Assembly: GCA_046705285.1 (NCBI GenBank)
Contig: JBJKQK010000159.1
Location: 1-41,871 of the forward strand
Direction: 5' to 3'
Origin: SCRD01 sp046705285
Lineage (GTDB): Bacteria; Acidobacteriota; Terriglobia; UBA7540
DNA: 41,871 nt
Shown here: positions 8,436 through 16,330 of the stretch, one piece after another
Layout of the letters: each line of letters starts with the position of its first letter
Position numbering within the stretch: the stretch's first letter is position 1
Position numbers and translations under genes: made by a program
The notes under the pieces: model-generated
What the model was told of the DNA's origin: nothing
Databases searched by the model: none
The model's input: the letters and a program-made list of their open reading frames with translations, nothing else

Positions 8436-9455
8436 TCAATAGTTCTGGCCCATGCTCATGTTGTAGAAATAGATGAATTCCAGCACCAGATGATTGCCCG
8501 TAAACTGCCGAGGGAGAGGCGGGAAGGGATTTGAAGCGCGAATGGAAGCCAGCGCAGCCCGGTCCAGGGCTGCAGATCCCGAGGATGCCAGCAGTCGAAG
8601 CTCGGGCACCGAACCATTCTTGATGATCTCGAATACCAGGGCCACACGTCCTTTTTCTCCCAACCGCGCCGATTCCGGAATCATTGCGTACCAATTTTGC
8701 CTGACAATGTAGACCACGCGCGCCAGGTAGGGTCCGAAATTCACTCCGCGCGTGTTAGAAAGGATGATGGGGCCTGCGGTCGAGAAATTCGGATTGATAT
8801 TCTGGAACTGGTCGGGAGAATTGCCCGGCCCATAGGAACCCGGGCCGTTGGGGTTCTGGATGACAGCCTGAAGTGATTGCTGGAGAGCCTGACCGGGAGT
8901 AGAAACTGGAACTCTTATGTTCGGGACGCGACTCAGGTTAGGAGGCTTGACGTTATTTAATCGAAGCTGAGCCTCTTCCTTAGGTTCCTTCTTTGGCGGC
9001 GGAGGGGCCGGGGGTGTGGGTTTGGCAGCCTGGGCCATCTCCTTGGGAGCAGGCGGCCTGGGTGGCGCCGCTGGAGCGTGGTGACCGCCGGCAATATCAG
9101 GGAATCGGCTATTTCCGCGGATATAGGGCATGCGCAACCCGTTCTTATTGACTTTGGGTGACTTGCCTTGCGCGATGCGGTTCTTATTGGAAAGAATATT
9201 GGTTTTTGGAGGCTTTTTCAGAGAACGCAACAGGTCCGGCGGGAAATAGAGCAGCGTTTCCTCCTGTTTAGGCTTGGGGTGAACCACAACTGCTGTCTCG
9301 CCTATTAACCGCTCGAAAAGATGAGGCGTAAACAACAGAAGAAGAATACCCAGGAATTGGAGAAAAACTGCAGCCAGGAAGTAAGTTCGGCGGCGCCAGC
9401 GTGCGACTTCCGTCTCAAGGTCAACCAGGAGCCGAAACTCGGGTTGCATGCTCAT
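8436..9455 (-). CDS. TonB-like energy transducer (TonB/TolA C-terminal domain)
   Basis: The 339-residue protein has the TonB layout: a short cytoplasmic N-terminus, one membrane helix at about 24-43, a Pro/Lys-rich periplasmic linker (PPAPPPPKKEPKEE around 147-162) and a C-terminal TonB/TolA-type domain (from about 240: YLARVVYIVRQNWYAMIP ... KGRVALVFEI, then SSGSAALDRAALASI). It would pass proton-motive-force energy to outer-membrane receptors. It follows the Gfo/Idh gene by 45 bp, inside the lipid A block. No strong ribosome site is seen at the ATG. The Trp-Tyr-Ile-Pro pattern also fits TolA-like proteins, so the exact partner is open. Confidence 0.82.
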   Translation of the reverse strand: MSMQPEFRLLVDLETEVARWRRRTYFLAAVFLQFLGILLLLFTPHLFERLIGETAVVVHPKPKQEETLLYFPPDLLRSLKKPPKTNILSNKNRIAQGKSPKVNKNGLRMPYIRGNSRFPDIAGGHHAPAAPPRPPAPKEMAQAAKPTPPAPPPPKKEPKEEAQLRLNNVKPPNLSRVPNIRVPVSTPGQALQQSLQAVIQNPNGPGSYGPGNSPDQFQNINPNFSTAGPIILSNTRGVNFGPYLARVVYIVRQNWYAMIPESARLGEKGRVALVFEIIKNGSVPELRLLASSGSAALDRAALASIRASNPFPPLPRQFTGNHLVLEFIYFYNMSMGQNY

Positions 9456-9500
9456 AACTGAAGATCCGAACCTTGAGGTCCGGCAAAAACCGGGCCGGAA

Positions 9501-10484
9501 TTACAATTCGCCGCTGTGACCTGCCGAGCGTGTCAAAGGCACGTTTACATGGCTTGCATGTTCTTCGATGCAAAACATGACCTTCTCGGCTAATGCCAAT
9601 GCCTGGCGTCCTTCCCGCCCGCCAACCAGGGGGGGGCGCCTTGTCCTGACGCAATCGATAAAGGAATCGAGTTCGGCTTCCAGCGGATCCCTATTCTGAA
9701 CATCCAGCTTGCGGAAAGCGATGCTGGGGCCGGTACCTCCATGATCGACATTCAGCAGCAGAGCGTCACGCCTGGAGAAATCGATCGAAATGTATTCATC
9801 AGGCTGAAAATAGCGGAATTTCCTGACCTTTTCGGTACTCACACGGCTCGCCGTAAAGTTTGCGACTGCCCCGTTTTCAAATTCGACGCGAGCGTTGGCG
9901 ATGTCGACCCGGTCGGTCAGCACCGGTAAGCCCACGGCGCGTACCTCGCGAGCCTCAGCGCCAGTCATCCAGAGGACTAAGTCGAGATCATGGATCATGA
10001 GGTCAAATACCACGTCCACGTCCAGGCTGCGGGGGCTAAACACTCCCAACCGATGGATCTCAAAGAAAAGGGGCTGGCGCGTAATAGCCTTGGCGGCGAC
10101 CACTCCGGGGTTGAAACGTTCGAGATGACCTACCTGAAGAATGCGCCCCGTACAGCCTGCAAGATCGATCAAATCATCGGCTTCATCTAGTGTACGCGTA
10201 ATCGGCTTTTCAAGCAAAACATCAATTCCCGCTTCCAGAGCCAGCCGTGCCACGGCCGCATGGTCCGTCGTAGGAATCACGATGCTGACAGCCTGCGCCC
10301 CGCCAAGGGTCTCTTCCAGGCTGCCAAAGGACTTAACCCCGAGTTCGGCGGCCAATGTGTCAGCTCGTTCCCTGTTCTGGTCGTAGACACCGGCAAGTTC
10401 CGCGCCTTTGATGCGCTTGAGCGCGTGTGCATGCCGCTTGCCGTGTTCACCAACGCCAATCACGGCGACAGACACTTTCTGCAA
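9501..10484 (-). CDS. Gfo/Idh/MocA-family NAD(P)-dependent oxidoreductase in the lipid A block
   Basis: This 327-residue oxidoreductase has an N-terminal Rossmann fold (VAVIGVGEHGKRHAHAL at 6-22), the family hallmark EKPI at 92-95 with the catalytic Lys, GHLERFNP at 119-126 and the DLMIHDLDLV segment at 161-170 holding the active-site Asp/His. It sits directly after lpxI (61-bp gap) and shares its strand with fabZ-lpxA-lpxI. The known family member in lipid A synthesis is GnnA, which oxidises C3 of UDP-GlcNAc ahead of the aminotransferase GnnB. No GnnB-like gene is adjacent, so a GnnA role is only a suggestion. The start is a TTG with a distant GAGGG; it may be wrong by a few codons. Confidence 0.85.
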   Translation of the reverse strand: MQKVSVAVIGVGEHGKRHAHALKRIKGAELAGVYDQNRERADTLAAELGVKSFGSLEETLGGAQAVSIVIPTTDHAAVARLALEAGIDVLLEKPITRTLDEADDLIDLAGCTGRILQVGHLERFNPGVVAAKAITRQPLFFEIHRLGVFSPRSLDVDVVFDLMIHDLDLVLWMTGAEAREVRAVGLPVLTDRVDIANARVEFENGAVANFTASRVSTEKVRKFRYFQPDEYISIDFSRRDALLLNVDHGGTGPSIAFRKLDVQNRDPLEAELDSFIDCVRTRRPPLVGGREGRQALALAEKVMFCIEEHASHVNVPLTRSAGHSGEL

Positions 10485-10545
10485 CTCGGAAATACGTCCC
10501 TCGGTCCCCCCGCAGGTCTAAACCTCGCCTGCGAGCTGCCAATGA

Positions 10546-11421
10546 TTAATCCTTCATTCCGATAACGGCGATGCCGGCCTCATTCGCTTCCTCGATCAAC
10601 TGCTCCCGTTCGAATAACAAGGTCCTGCCGGCGTCGACCGCCAGCGCCTGGGCATTCGAACGTCTCATCACGCGGATCGTCCTGACGCCCACCACTGGCA
10701 CATCAAACCGCATATCCTGCTGCGGCTTACTGACTTTGACGACAACCAGGCGCTTCCCGTTACACAGTGTTGCCGCCCGTTCGATGGCTGCGTCAGTTCC
10801 TTCCATTGCCTCAATCGCCACGCAGGCGCGATCAGCCACGACAATCGTCTGCCCTATGTCGAGCCCTGCAATCTTCCTGGCGATTTCCCTTCCGAATGCG
10901 ATATCAGCGAGTTCGCCAGGGTCCGGCGCGCGTTCAGTCATCTGACCCGCATCGGCCAGCAGGGGCTTTAGGAACAGCGTCGAATCCACTACTCCGATGT
11001 CCCGGCTTTCCAGCATGCGAACAAAGGCTCCAATCAGCGCATCCGTATTCTTGCGTTCCATCCCGTTGAGGGTCTGCTCAACAACGCCGTCGGGTTTGAT
11101 GGAGCTGAAAAGCTGCACATGCTTTACCTGCCCCGCCAGCACCACCTTGTTGATGCCCCGGGCGCTGAGCAGTTCCAGCAGCCGCGCAACCTCTCCCAGG
11201 CTCAGCCATTCAATTTCGCTGGCGTTCCGGGCAAGTTCTGGGAAAGCCTCTTCCTTGATCGCCACCACCAGCGGCTCGATCCCTCTGTCGCGAGCCGCCT
11301 CAAGTACCAGGAAAGGGAAACGTCCATTACCTGCGATGATTGCATAACGCTCGCCCGCAGAACGGGCAGGCAGGCTCTCGCAGGCGGCAAGAGATCCGTT
11401 CTTAATGGCCTTGTCTTTCAC
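10546..11421 (-). CDS. lpxI: UDP-2,3-diacylglucosamine diphosphatase LpxI
   Basis: This 291-residue protein of the DUF1009/LpxI family hydrolyses UDP-2,3-diacylglucosamine to lipid X, replacing LpxH in many non-enteric bacteria. Recognisable parts are AIIAGNGRFPFLVLEAA (27-43), the VVLAGQVKH stretch, NTDALIGAFVRMLE, the DIGQTIVV...EAMEGTDAAI segment (usually EGIEGTD) and KPQQDMRFDVPVVG. It overlaps lpxA by 4 nt (ATGA-type junction), which points to coupled translation. It is similar in length to known LpxI proteins, with about 25 extra N-terminal residues. Confidence 0.92.
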   Translation of the reverse strand: MKDKAIKNGSLAACESLPARSAGERYAIIAGNGRFPFLVLEAARDRGIEPLVVAIKEEAFPELARNASEIEWLSLGEVARLLELLSARGINKVVLAGQVKHVQLFSSIKPDGVVEQTLNGMERKNTDALIGAFVRMLESRDIGVVDSTLFLKPLLADAGQMTERAPDPGELADIAFGREIARKIAGLDIGQTIVVADRACVAIEAMEGTDAAIERAATLCNGKRLVVVKVSKPQQDMRFDVPVVGVRTIRVMRRSNAQALAVDAGRTLLFEREQLIEEANEAGIAVIGMKD

Positions 11422-12191
11422 TTTACAACCCCGCGCTCGGAGGTCTTGATAAAATCAACCAGCGCCTTGACGTGGGCGGAATTAATCCCTTCGGTCTCCA
11501 GCTTCTGGATGGCCTGGGTTGTGTTCAATTTGGACCGGCACAGCGTCCGGAAAGCCGCCTGCAGTTCGTCGATGTCTTCTTTTGGCAGGCCCACGCGTTC
11601 GAGTCCCAGCCGGTTTGCCCCGTAAACGCCCATTGGCCGGTCGGCGGATGTCTTCGAGTAGGGAAGAATGTCCTTGTTCACAATCGTGTAGCTGCCCAGG
11701 AAGCTGTAAGCTCCGATGCGGCAGAACTGGTGAATGCCGCAGAAGGCCCCGACAATCGCGTAGTCTCCGATCTCGACGTGCCCCGCCAGCGAGGCCCCAT
11801 TGGACATGATGATGTGATCACCGAGGTGGCAGTCATGAGCGATGTGAACGTAAGCCATCAGCAGGTTGTGGCTCCCGATGCGCGTTGCCCCGTCAGTCGA
11901 GGTGCTCCGGTGAACGGTAACGAATTCCCTGAACGTATTGCCGTCGCCAATTTCCAGATGCGTCCGAGCGCCATTGTACTTGACGTCCTGAGGGTCCTGT
12001 CCAATCGAGGCGCCAGGAAAAATCCGGTTTCCATTGCCGAATTTTGCCGGTCCTTTCAGAACAACGTGCGACATCACCTCGCAATCCTCGCCGAGTTCCA
12101 CGTCTTCCCCGATCACCGCGTAGGGGCCGACCGTGACGCTGCAGGCAAGCCGGGCTTTGAGATGGATAACCGCTGTGGGGTGGGCTTTCAT
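11418..12191 (-). CDS. lpxA: UDP-N-acetylglucosamine acyltransferase LpxA
   Basis: LpxA catalyses the first step of lipid A synthesis, 3-O-acylation of UDP-GlcNAc by acyl-ACP. Its 257 residues form a left-handed beta-helix of hexapeptide repeats (residues about 2-190) with the catalytic His in AHDC at 118-121 (His119). Other conserved parts are IGQDPQDVKYNG (63-74), EFVTVHRST (89-97) and a C-terminal helical domain. It overlaps fabZ and lpxI by 4 nt on each side. The downstream Gfo/Idh gene leaves open whether the acceptor is UDP-GlcNAc or its 3-amino analogue. Confidence 0.95.
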   Translation of the reverse strand: MKAHPTAVIHLKARLACSVTVGPYAVIGEDVELGEDCEVMSHVVLKGPAKFGNGNRIFPGASIGQDPQDVKYNGARTHLEIGDGNTFREFVTVHRSTSTDGATRIGSHNLLMAYVHIAHDCHLGDHIIMSNGASLAGHVEIGDYAIVGAFCGIHQFCRIGAYSFLGSYTIVNKDILPYSKTSADRPMGVYGANRLGLERVGLPKEDIDELQAAFRTLCRSKLNTTQAIQKLETEGINSAHVKALVDFIKTSERGVVK

Positions 12192-12673
12192 GAACCGGGT
12201 CTCTCCACGATCGCAAACAGAACCACAGCCTCCGCCGCCACTTTGCCGTCCACCGTGGCGCGGCCCTGCATTTTGCCGAAATTGTTGCGGCGGGTCAGAA
12301 GCTGCATTTCCACGTGGAGTTGGTCGCCGGGCAGCACAGGGCGCCTGAATTTGGCGTTCTCGATGCCGGTGAAATAGATCAGCTTCTTTTCCTTGTCTGG
12401 CAGGTCACGATAGATCAGGACGCCGGCCACCTGCGCCATCGACTCGATGATCAGCACGCCGGGCATGACCGGCGCGCCGGGAAAGTGTCCCTGGAAAAAC
12501 TGCTCGTTGATCGTCACGTTCTTCAGGCCCACGATTCGCTTGTCCGACTCGAGTTCAATGATTCGGTCCACGAGGAGGAACGGGTAGCGGTGCGGCAGAA
12601 ACTTCATGATTTCCGCAATCCCGTACACGGGCTTAGCTGCTTCCACGGAACGCTTTTCCATTTCTGAAGTCAT
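12188..12673 (-). CDS. fabZ: 3-hydroxyacyl-ACP dehydratase FabZ
   Basis: FabZ dehydrates 3-hydroxyacyl-ACP in fatty-acid elongation and competes with LpxA for 3-hydroxyacyl-ACP, hence the common linkage. The hot-dog fold motifs are clear: FLPHRYPFLLVDR (25-37), GHFPGAPVMPG (62-72) with catalytic His63, and Glu77 in IIESMAQ. The frame is open up to 12754, but residues before 12673 do not resemble FabZ and no ribosome site supports the longer form. The ATG at 12673 (or 12661) gives a normal length of about 160. A sigma-70-like promoter lies about 110-140 bp upstream. Confidence 0.92.
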   Translation of the reverse strand: MTSEMEKRSVEAAKPVYGIAEIMKFLPHRYPFLLVDRIIELESDKRIVGLKNVTINEQFFQGHFPGAPVMPGVLIIESMAQVAGVLIYRDLPDKEKKLIYFTGIENAKFRRPVLPGDQLHVEMQLLTRRNNFGKMQGRATVDGKVAAEAVVLFAIVERPGS

Positions 12674-12783
12674 AGTTGGGTTGTCCACAATGCACCATCC
12701 GATGAACATTCCTTTGGATTTGCGCACCGGATTCTCAACCATCCGGAAGCACACAAGCGGGCCACGAAGCGCACCGCAAAAGC

Positions 12784-12812
12784 ATTATAGTCCAAAGGTT
12801 AGCACGTTCCAA
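12784..12812 (-). promoter_or_regulatory. Sigma-70 promoter for the fabZ-lpxA-lpxI block
   Basis: On the minus strand there is TTGGAA (12807-12812, 4 of 6 to TTGACA), a 17-bp spacer and a perfect TATAAT (12784-12789). The predicted start is near 12777, in the gap between the divergent fabZ and folD genes. Short gaps downstream mean transcripts could run as far as hflX. Confidence 0.7.
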
Positions 12813-12939
12813 ATCGGTCGCGCGCGGGGTCAGGCACGGCTGCCCCCACCAACGGTCTCCGCCGATCCCAGCCGGAGACAGGCGGCCCCAGCCGATTGTG
12901 TTAAACTGGCAGCTTGTTCCGCGTCAGGGAGGCGCCCAA

Positions 12940-13878
12940 GTGGCCGCGCGCATTCTCAATGGCAACAAAATCCGTGACGAAATCATGCGGGAGCTGGGAG
13001 AACAGATCCGCGAGTTGAAAGCAGTTGGCGTCACACCCGGGCTGGCAGCAGTGCTGGTGGGCGAGAATCCCGCCTCACAGATTTACGTCCGGAACAAAGT
13101 GAAGACCTGCGAATCGATGGGGCTTTACAGCGAGAAGATCGAGTGGCCGGCGGACGCCACCACCGAACGACTGTTAGGACTGGTAAACGACCTGAACGCG
13201 CGTGACGAACTTGATGGCATTCTTATTCAGCTTCCGTTGCCGCCGCAGGTTGATTCCAAGCTGGTGCTTGAAGCAGTCAGCCCCGCCAAAGACGTCGACG
13301 GATTTCATCCGATGAACGTCGGCAATCTGGTTCGAGGCCGTCCAGGTCTGGTTCCCTGCACGCCCGCGGGAATTATTGAGATTCTTCACCGCAGCGGCAT
13401 TGTGATGAAGGGCGCGCGCGCGGTGGTGATCGGGCACAGTGACATTGTGGGCAAGCCCGTCGCCATGCTGCTGCTCCACAACCACGCTACCGTTACCATT
13501 TGCCATCTGGAAACACAGAATTTGCCCGCGATCGCGCGCGAAGGCGACATCCTGGTGACCGCCATGGGCAAACCAGCTTTCATCACGGGCGATTTCATCA
13601 AGCCTGGTGCCACGGTCATCGACGTGGGTATCAACCGCCTGACCAAGGAAGAAGAGGTGAGACGAATTTATCACGATCCAACGGCGGCTCTGGCAAAGCT
13701 GAAGACGAAAGGCTGGGCGCTGGTAGGCGATGTTCAACCGGAAGACGCTCGCGAAATAGCCGGCGCTTTTACACCGGTTCCTGGAGGTGTCGGTCCACTG
13801 ACCATCGCCATGCTGATGTCCAACACCGTTCTGGCCGCGAAGCTTCGTCGGGGAATGCGAGCCGCAGCCAAGGCATAG
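12940..13878 (+). CDS. folD: Bifunctional methylenetetrahydrofolate dehydrogenase / cyclohydrolase FolD
   Basis: FolD interconverts 5,10-methylene-, methenyl- and 10-formyl-tetrahydrofolate using NADP. The GTG at 12940 was chosen because GGGAGG lies 8 nt upstream and the product (312 residues, VAARILNGN...) begins as FolD proteins do; the open frame extends further to 12898 without support. Motifs are YVRNK (49-53) with catalytic Lys53, the QLPLPPQ loop, DVDGFHPMNVG, PCTPAGIIEIL, the dinucleotide-binding GHSDIVGKPVAMLL (usually GRS) and PVPGGVGPLTIAML near the end. It is followed by coaE about 50 bp downstream. Confidence 0.95.
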   Translation: MAARILNGNKIRDEIMRELGEQIRELKAVGVTPGLAAVLVGENPASQIYVRNKVKTCESMGLYSEKIEWPADATTERLLGLVNDLNARDELDGILIQLPLPPQVDSKLVLEAVSPAKDVDGFHPMNVGNLVRGRPGLVPCTPAGIIEILHRSGIVMKGARAVVIGHSDIVGKPVAMLLLHNHATVTICHLETQNLPAIAREGDILVTAMGKPAFITGDFIKPGATVIDVGINRLTKEEEVRRIYHDPTAALAKLKTKGWALVGDVQPEDAREIAGAFTPVPGGVGPLTIAMLMSNTVLAAKLRRGMRAAAKA

Positions 13879-13927
13879 TTGATCTGAATCACCCGCTCTT
13901 ATCGGGATTCACCTTACCCGGGAACTC

Positions 13928-14551
13928 ATGACTTTTTCCGCGCGTTATTTTGGACTGACAGGCGGCATCGCCTCCGGCAAAAGCACCGTTGCGGCGCTGT
14001 TCCAGAAGCTCGGAGCGTACATCATTGATGCTGACAGGATCGGCCACGAGTTGCTGCTCCCGTCCTCCCCTGCATTTCCTGAAGTGGTTGCCGTCTTCGG
14101 CCGCGAAATTCTCGACTCCGCCGGTCGGATAGATCGGAGGAGGCTTGGGGCCCTGGTTTTCAACGATCCTGCAAAGCTCCAACAACTGAACCGCATCACC
14201 CACCGTCGCATCATTGACCGCGTCGAGCAGTTCGCCCTGGAATACAACGCTCGGGATCCGCAGGCTGTCGTCATCGTGGATGCCGCGCTGATTTATGAGT
14301 CCGGTATCGGCGGCCGTTTCACCAAGATGATTGTGGCCTGGTGCCGTCCCGAGCAGCAGATCGAGAGGCTCACGGTCAAGAAAGGCATCAGCCGTAAGGA
14401 AGCTGAGCAGCGCATCGCCAGCCAAATGTCCGCAGAAGAAAAGCGCCGCCGCGCCGATTTTGTGATCGATTGCACCGGCAGCCTCGAAGAAACCCGCCAC
14501 CAGGTGGAATTACTTTATCCCAAGCTTCAGGAGTTGGCTCGCAACCGGTAG
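13928..14551 (+). CDS. coaE: Dephospho-CoA kinase
   Basis: CoaE phosphorylates the 3'-OH of dephospho-CoA, the last step of CoA synthesis. The product has 207 residues, the normal length, with the P-loop GGIASGKST at 12-20, the DADRIGHELL substrate segment at 34-43, an RRRLGALVF stretch and the lid-region motif QIASQMS-like (RIASQMSAEEK). The gap to folD is 49 bp, so they are likely co-transcribed. A GC-rich hairpin follows the stop codon by 11 nt. Confidence 0.94.
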   Translation: MTFSARYFGLTGGIASGKSTVAALFQKLGAYIIDADRIGHELLLPSSPAFPEVVAVFGREILDSAGRIDRRRLGALVFNDPAKLQQLNRITHRRIIDRVEQFALEYNARDPQAVVIVDAALIYESGIGGRFTKMIVAWCRPEQQIERLTVKKGISRKEAEQRIASQMSAEEKRRRADFVIDCTGSLEETRHQVELLYPKLQELARNR

Positions 14552-14562
14552 CCATGGCCTCG

Positions 14563-14579
14563 GGGGAGCGCTGCTCCCC
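14563..14579 (+). terminator. GC-rich hairpin after coaE (possible terminator)
   Basis: GGGGAGC (14563-14569) and GCTCCCC (14573-14579) form a perfect 7-bp stem with a 3-nt loop, 11 nt after the coaE stop. There is no T-run directly after it, so rho-independent termination is uncertain. Confidence 0.35.
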
Positions 14580-14707
14580 AGCCCGTGACTCTTGGACGAT
14601 CCTGTTTTTCGCCATCCATTCAAAACAACACCTGATTTTCTTCTCTAATCGTGGTAAAAATACCTCCCGTAGTCGTCGCAACCCACAACTTTAAGGAGCG
14701 TTCAACG

Positions 14708-15541
14708 ATGAAGAGGATCTCGATCGTCCTTCTTGCGTTTTCTATTGCCATTGCCGGTGCCGGACTGATTGGTTGCCAGAGCCACACCAACGTCCAGCCT
14801 CAGAGACAATCCAGCGCAAAGGAAAGCGTACCGATGTTGCCGGGTGGCAAGTGGCGTGTGCACCAAATGGACCGTCCGCAGCCGCCCATCGTCACTCCCG
14901 GCACATTCAGTACCCAGCAGACTCCAGGCAAGCCGCCCTCAGACGCCATCGTCTTATTCGATGGCAAGGACCTTTCAAAGTGGCAGTCGACGAAGGGTGG
15001 GCCTGCCCCATGGAAAGTTGAGGACGGCTATTTCCAGGTGGTCCCTGGCACCGGTGACATCGAAACCAAAGAAAAATTCGGCCCCATCCAGCTTCATCTC
15101 GAGTGGAGTGAGCCGACCCCGCCACACGGAACCAGCCAGGGACGTGGTAACAGCGGCGTCTTCCTGCAAAACTTCTACGAAATCCAGGTGCTCGACAGTT
15201 TCCACAACATCACTTATCCCGACGGCCAGGCTGGCGCCGTGTATGGAGAACATCCGCCTCTGGTGAACGCGTGCCGCCCGCCCGGAGAGTGGCAGACCTA
15301 CGACATCGTCTTTACCCCGGCCGTCTGGCAGGGGGGCAAGGTTCAAATACCACCTTACGTAACGGTCTTCCAGAACGGCGTGCTGGTGCAGAACCACTCG
15401 GAAATCTACGGTGGGACCGAGCACGACATTCCACGCTACAACCCGGACCTGGGCAGCGTTGGCCCACTGCGGCTTCAGGACCATCACAATGCGGTGCGGT
15501 ATCGCGACATCTGGGTTCGCGAAATCAAGCCAGTGTCTTGA
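14708..15541 (+). CDS. DUF1080 lipoprotein (3-keto-disaccharide hydrolase-like domain)
   Basis: The 277-residue lipoprotein starts at the ATG 14708, which has AAGGAG about 10 nt upstream; the open frame begins earlier without support. It has a lipoprotein signal peptide with lipobox LIGC (Cys23) and then a single DUF1080 beta-jelly-roll domain. Typical pieces are AIVLFDGKDLSKW at about 79-91, a GRGNSGVFLQNFYEIQVLDS stretch, and the closing LRLQDHHNAVRYRDIWVREI. The family includes enzymes acting on 3-keto sugars and is expanded in Acidobacteriota, Planctomycetota and Bacteroidota. Substrate is not deducible. It stands alone between coaE and a 790-bp gap. Confidence 0.85.
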   Translation: MKRISIVLLAFSIAIAGAGLIGCQSHTNVQPQRQSSAKESVPMLPGGKWRVHQMDRPQPPIVTPGTFSTQQTPGKPPSDAIVLFDGKDLSKWQSTKGGPAPWKVEDGYFQVVPGTGDIETKEKFGPIQLHLEWSEPTPPHGTSQGRGNSGVFLQNFYEIQVLDSFHNITYPDGQAGAVYGEHPPLVNACRPPGEWQTYDIVFTPAVWQGGKVQIPPYVTVFQNGVLVQNHSEIYGGTEHDIPRYNPDLGSVGPLRLQDHHNAVRYRDIWVREIKPVS

Positions 15542-16330
15542 AATGGACTTTCTGGTTTGATGCAAAGAGGCTGGTCAGCACCGCCAGCCTCCGCGCACTT
15601 GTGGAAGAGTGTCCGATGAAGGCGTTTGGCCTGACCCTGTGCGTTGCGGGCGCCACGTTTGGGCGGCTGCCCCGTTTTCTCGTGAATTGGGACTCTCGGC
15701 CCTGTCAGGGCTTCTGTTGTTCTGGCACTTTCACTTGTTGCTGCAAGTTCCAGCTAGCAGGGATGGGCGGTCTCCGGCGCGCTTTTCGTTCTCTATTTCG
15801 GAATCAATTGCTTCGGCCCCTTAGATGAAGCGCTGATATGCAATATCGGACTGAAAGCCCGTGAGGTCTTCCGCCTGACGGCGCGCAGCCTGGCCATCTG
15901 CTAACACTCCAGGCTGCGCCTATGATCAATACGCCACAGGCCGACAATGATGAATCCTTTTTTGACGGGGTACCGAAAGAGTAAATCGGAGACCTGCCAT
16001 TCCGAAGCCGGCGGCAAAGCCGACCTGATCGGATATCATCAGGCCCCAGTGGCTGCCCCAGCGGTTCCCTGGAAGCTGAAACCCATAATCCACCGAAGTG
16101 CTTACATCTTTTCTACGGCCAAGTATCAAGCGGGTTATCAATGCATGCAGGCCTTACGATTAACCGCAACCTTATGTCGTCGGCGCGGCGCTGGGCGCTT
16201 GTTTTATGGCTTGGCGGCTCGTACCATTAATCCAGAGGGAAACTGGAGCCTGTCAGGGGCTGCGCGTCCTGGCTTCCCTGAGCAAACGATTTTTCAAGTG
16301 CCGTGAGGGGCCAACAGACTGGAGGGTACC
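15542..16330. other. Intergenic stretch with no convincing gene
   Basis: Frames of up to 185 codons here give translations rich in Arg/Ser/Cys without domains, signal peptides or ribosome sites, and they overlap the end of the DUF1080 gene or each other. The one clear structure is the 11-bp inverted repeat at 15883-15919. The region before the next gene holds its GGAGG ribosome site only. Confidence 0.5.
15883..15919. repeat. Perfect 11-bp inverted repeat
   Basis: GCGCAGCCTGG at 15883-15893 pairs exactly with CCAGGCTGCGC at 15909-15919 across a 15-nt loop. No T-run follows. It may be a mobile repeat, a transcription attenuator or an mRNA-stabilising stem; nothing nearby decides. Confidence 0.55.

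Noticed and set aside
12674..12754. N-terminal extension of FabZ (27 extra codons)
   Set aside because: The residues do not match FabZ and no ribosome site supports the upstream ATG.
15947..16306. 119-codon plus frame before the epimerase-like gene
   Set aside because: No recognisable domain or start signal; overlaps an equally unconvincing minus frame.
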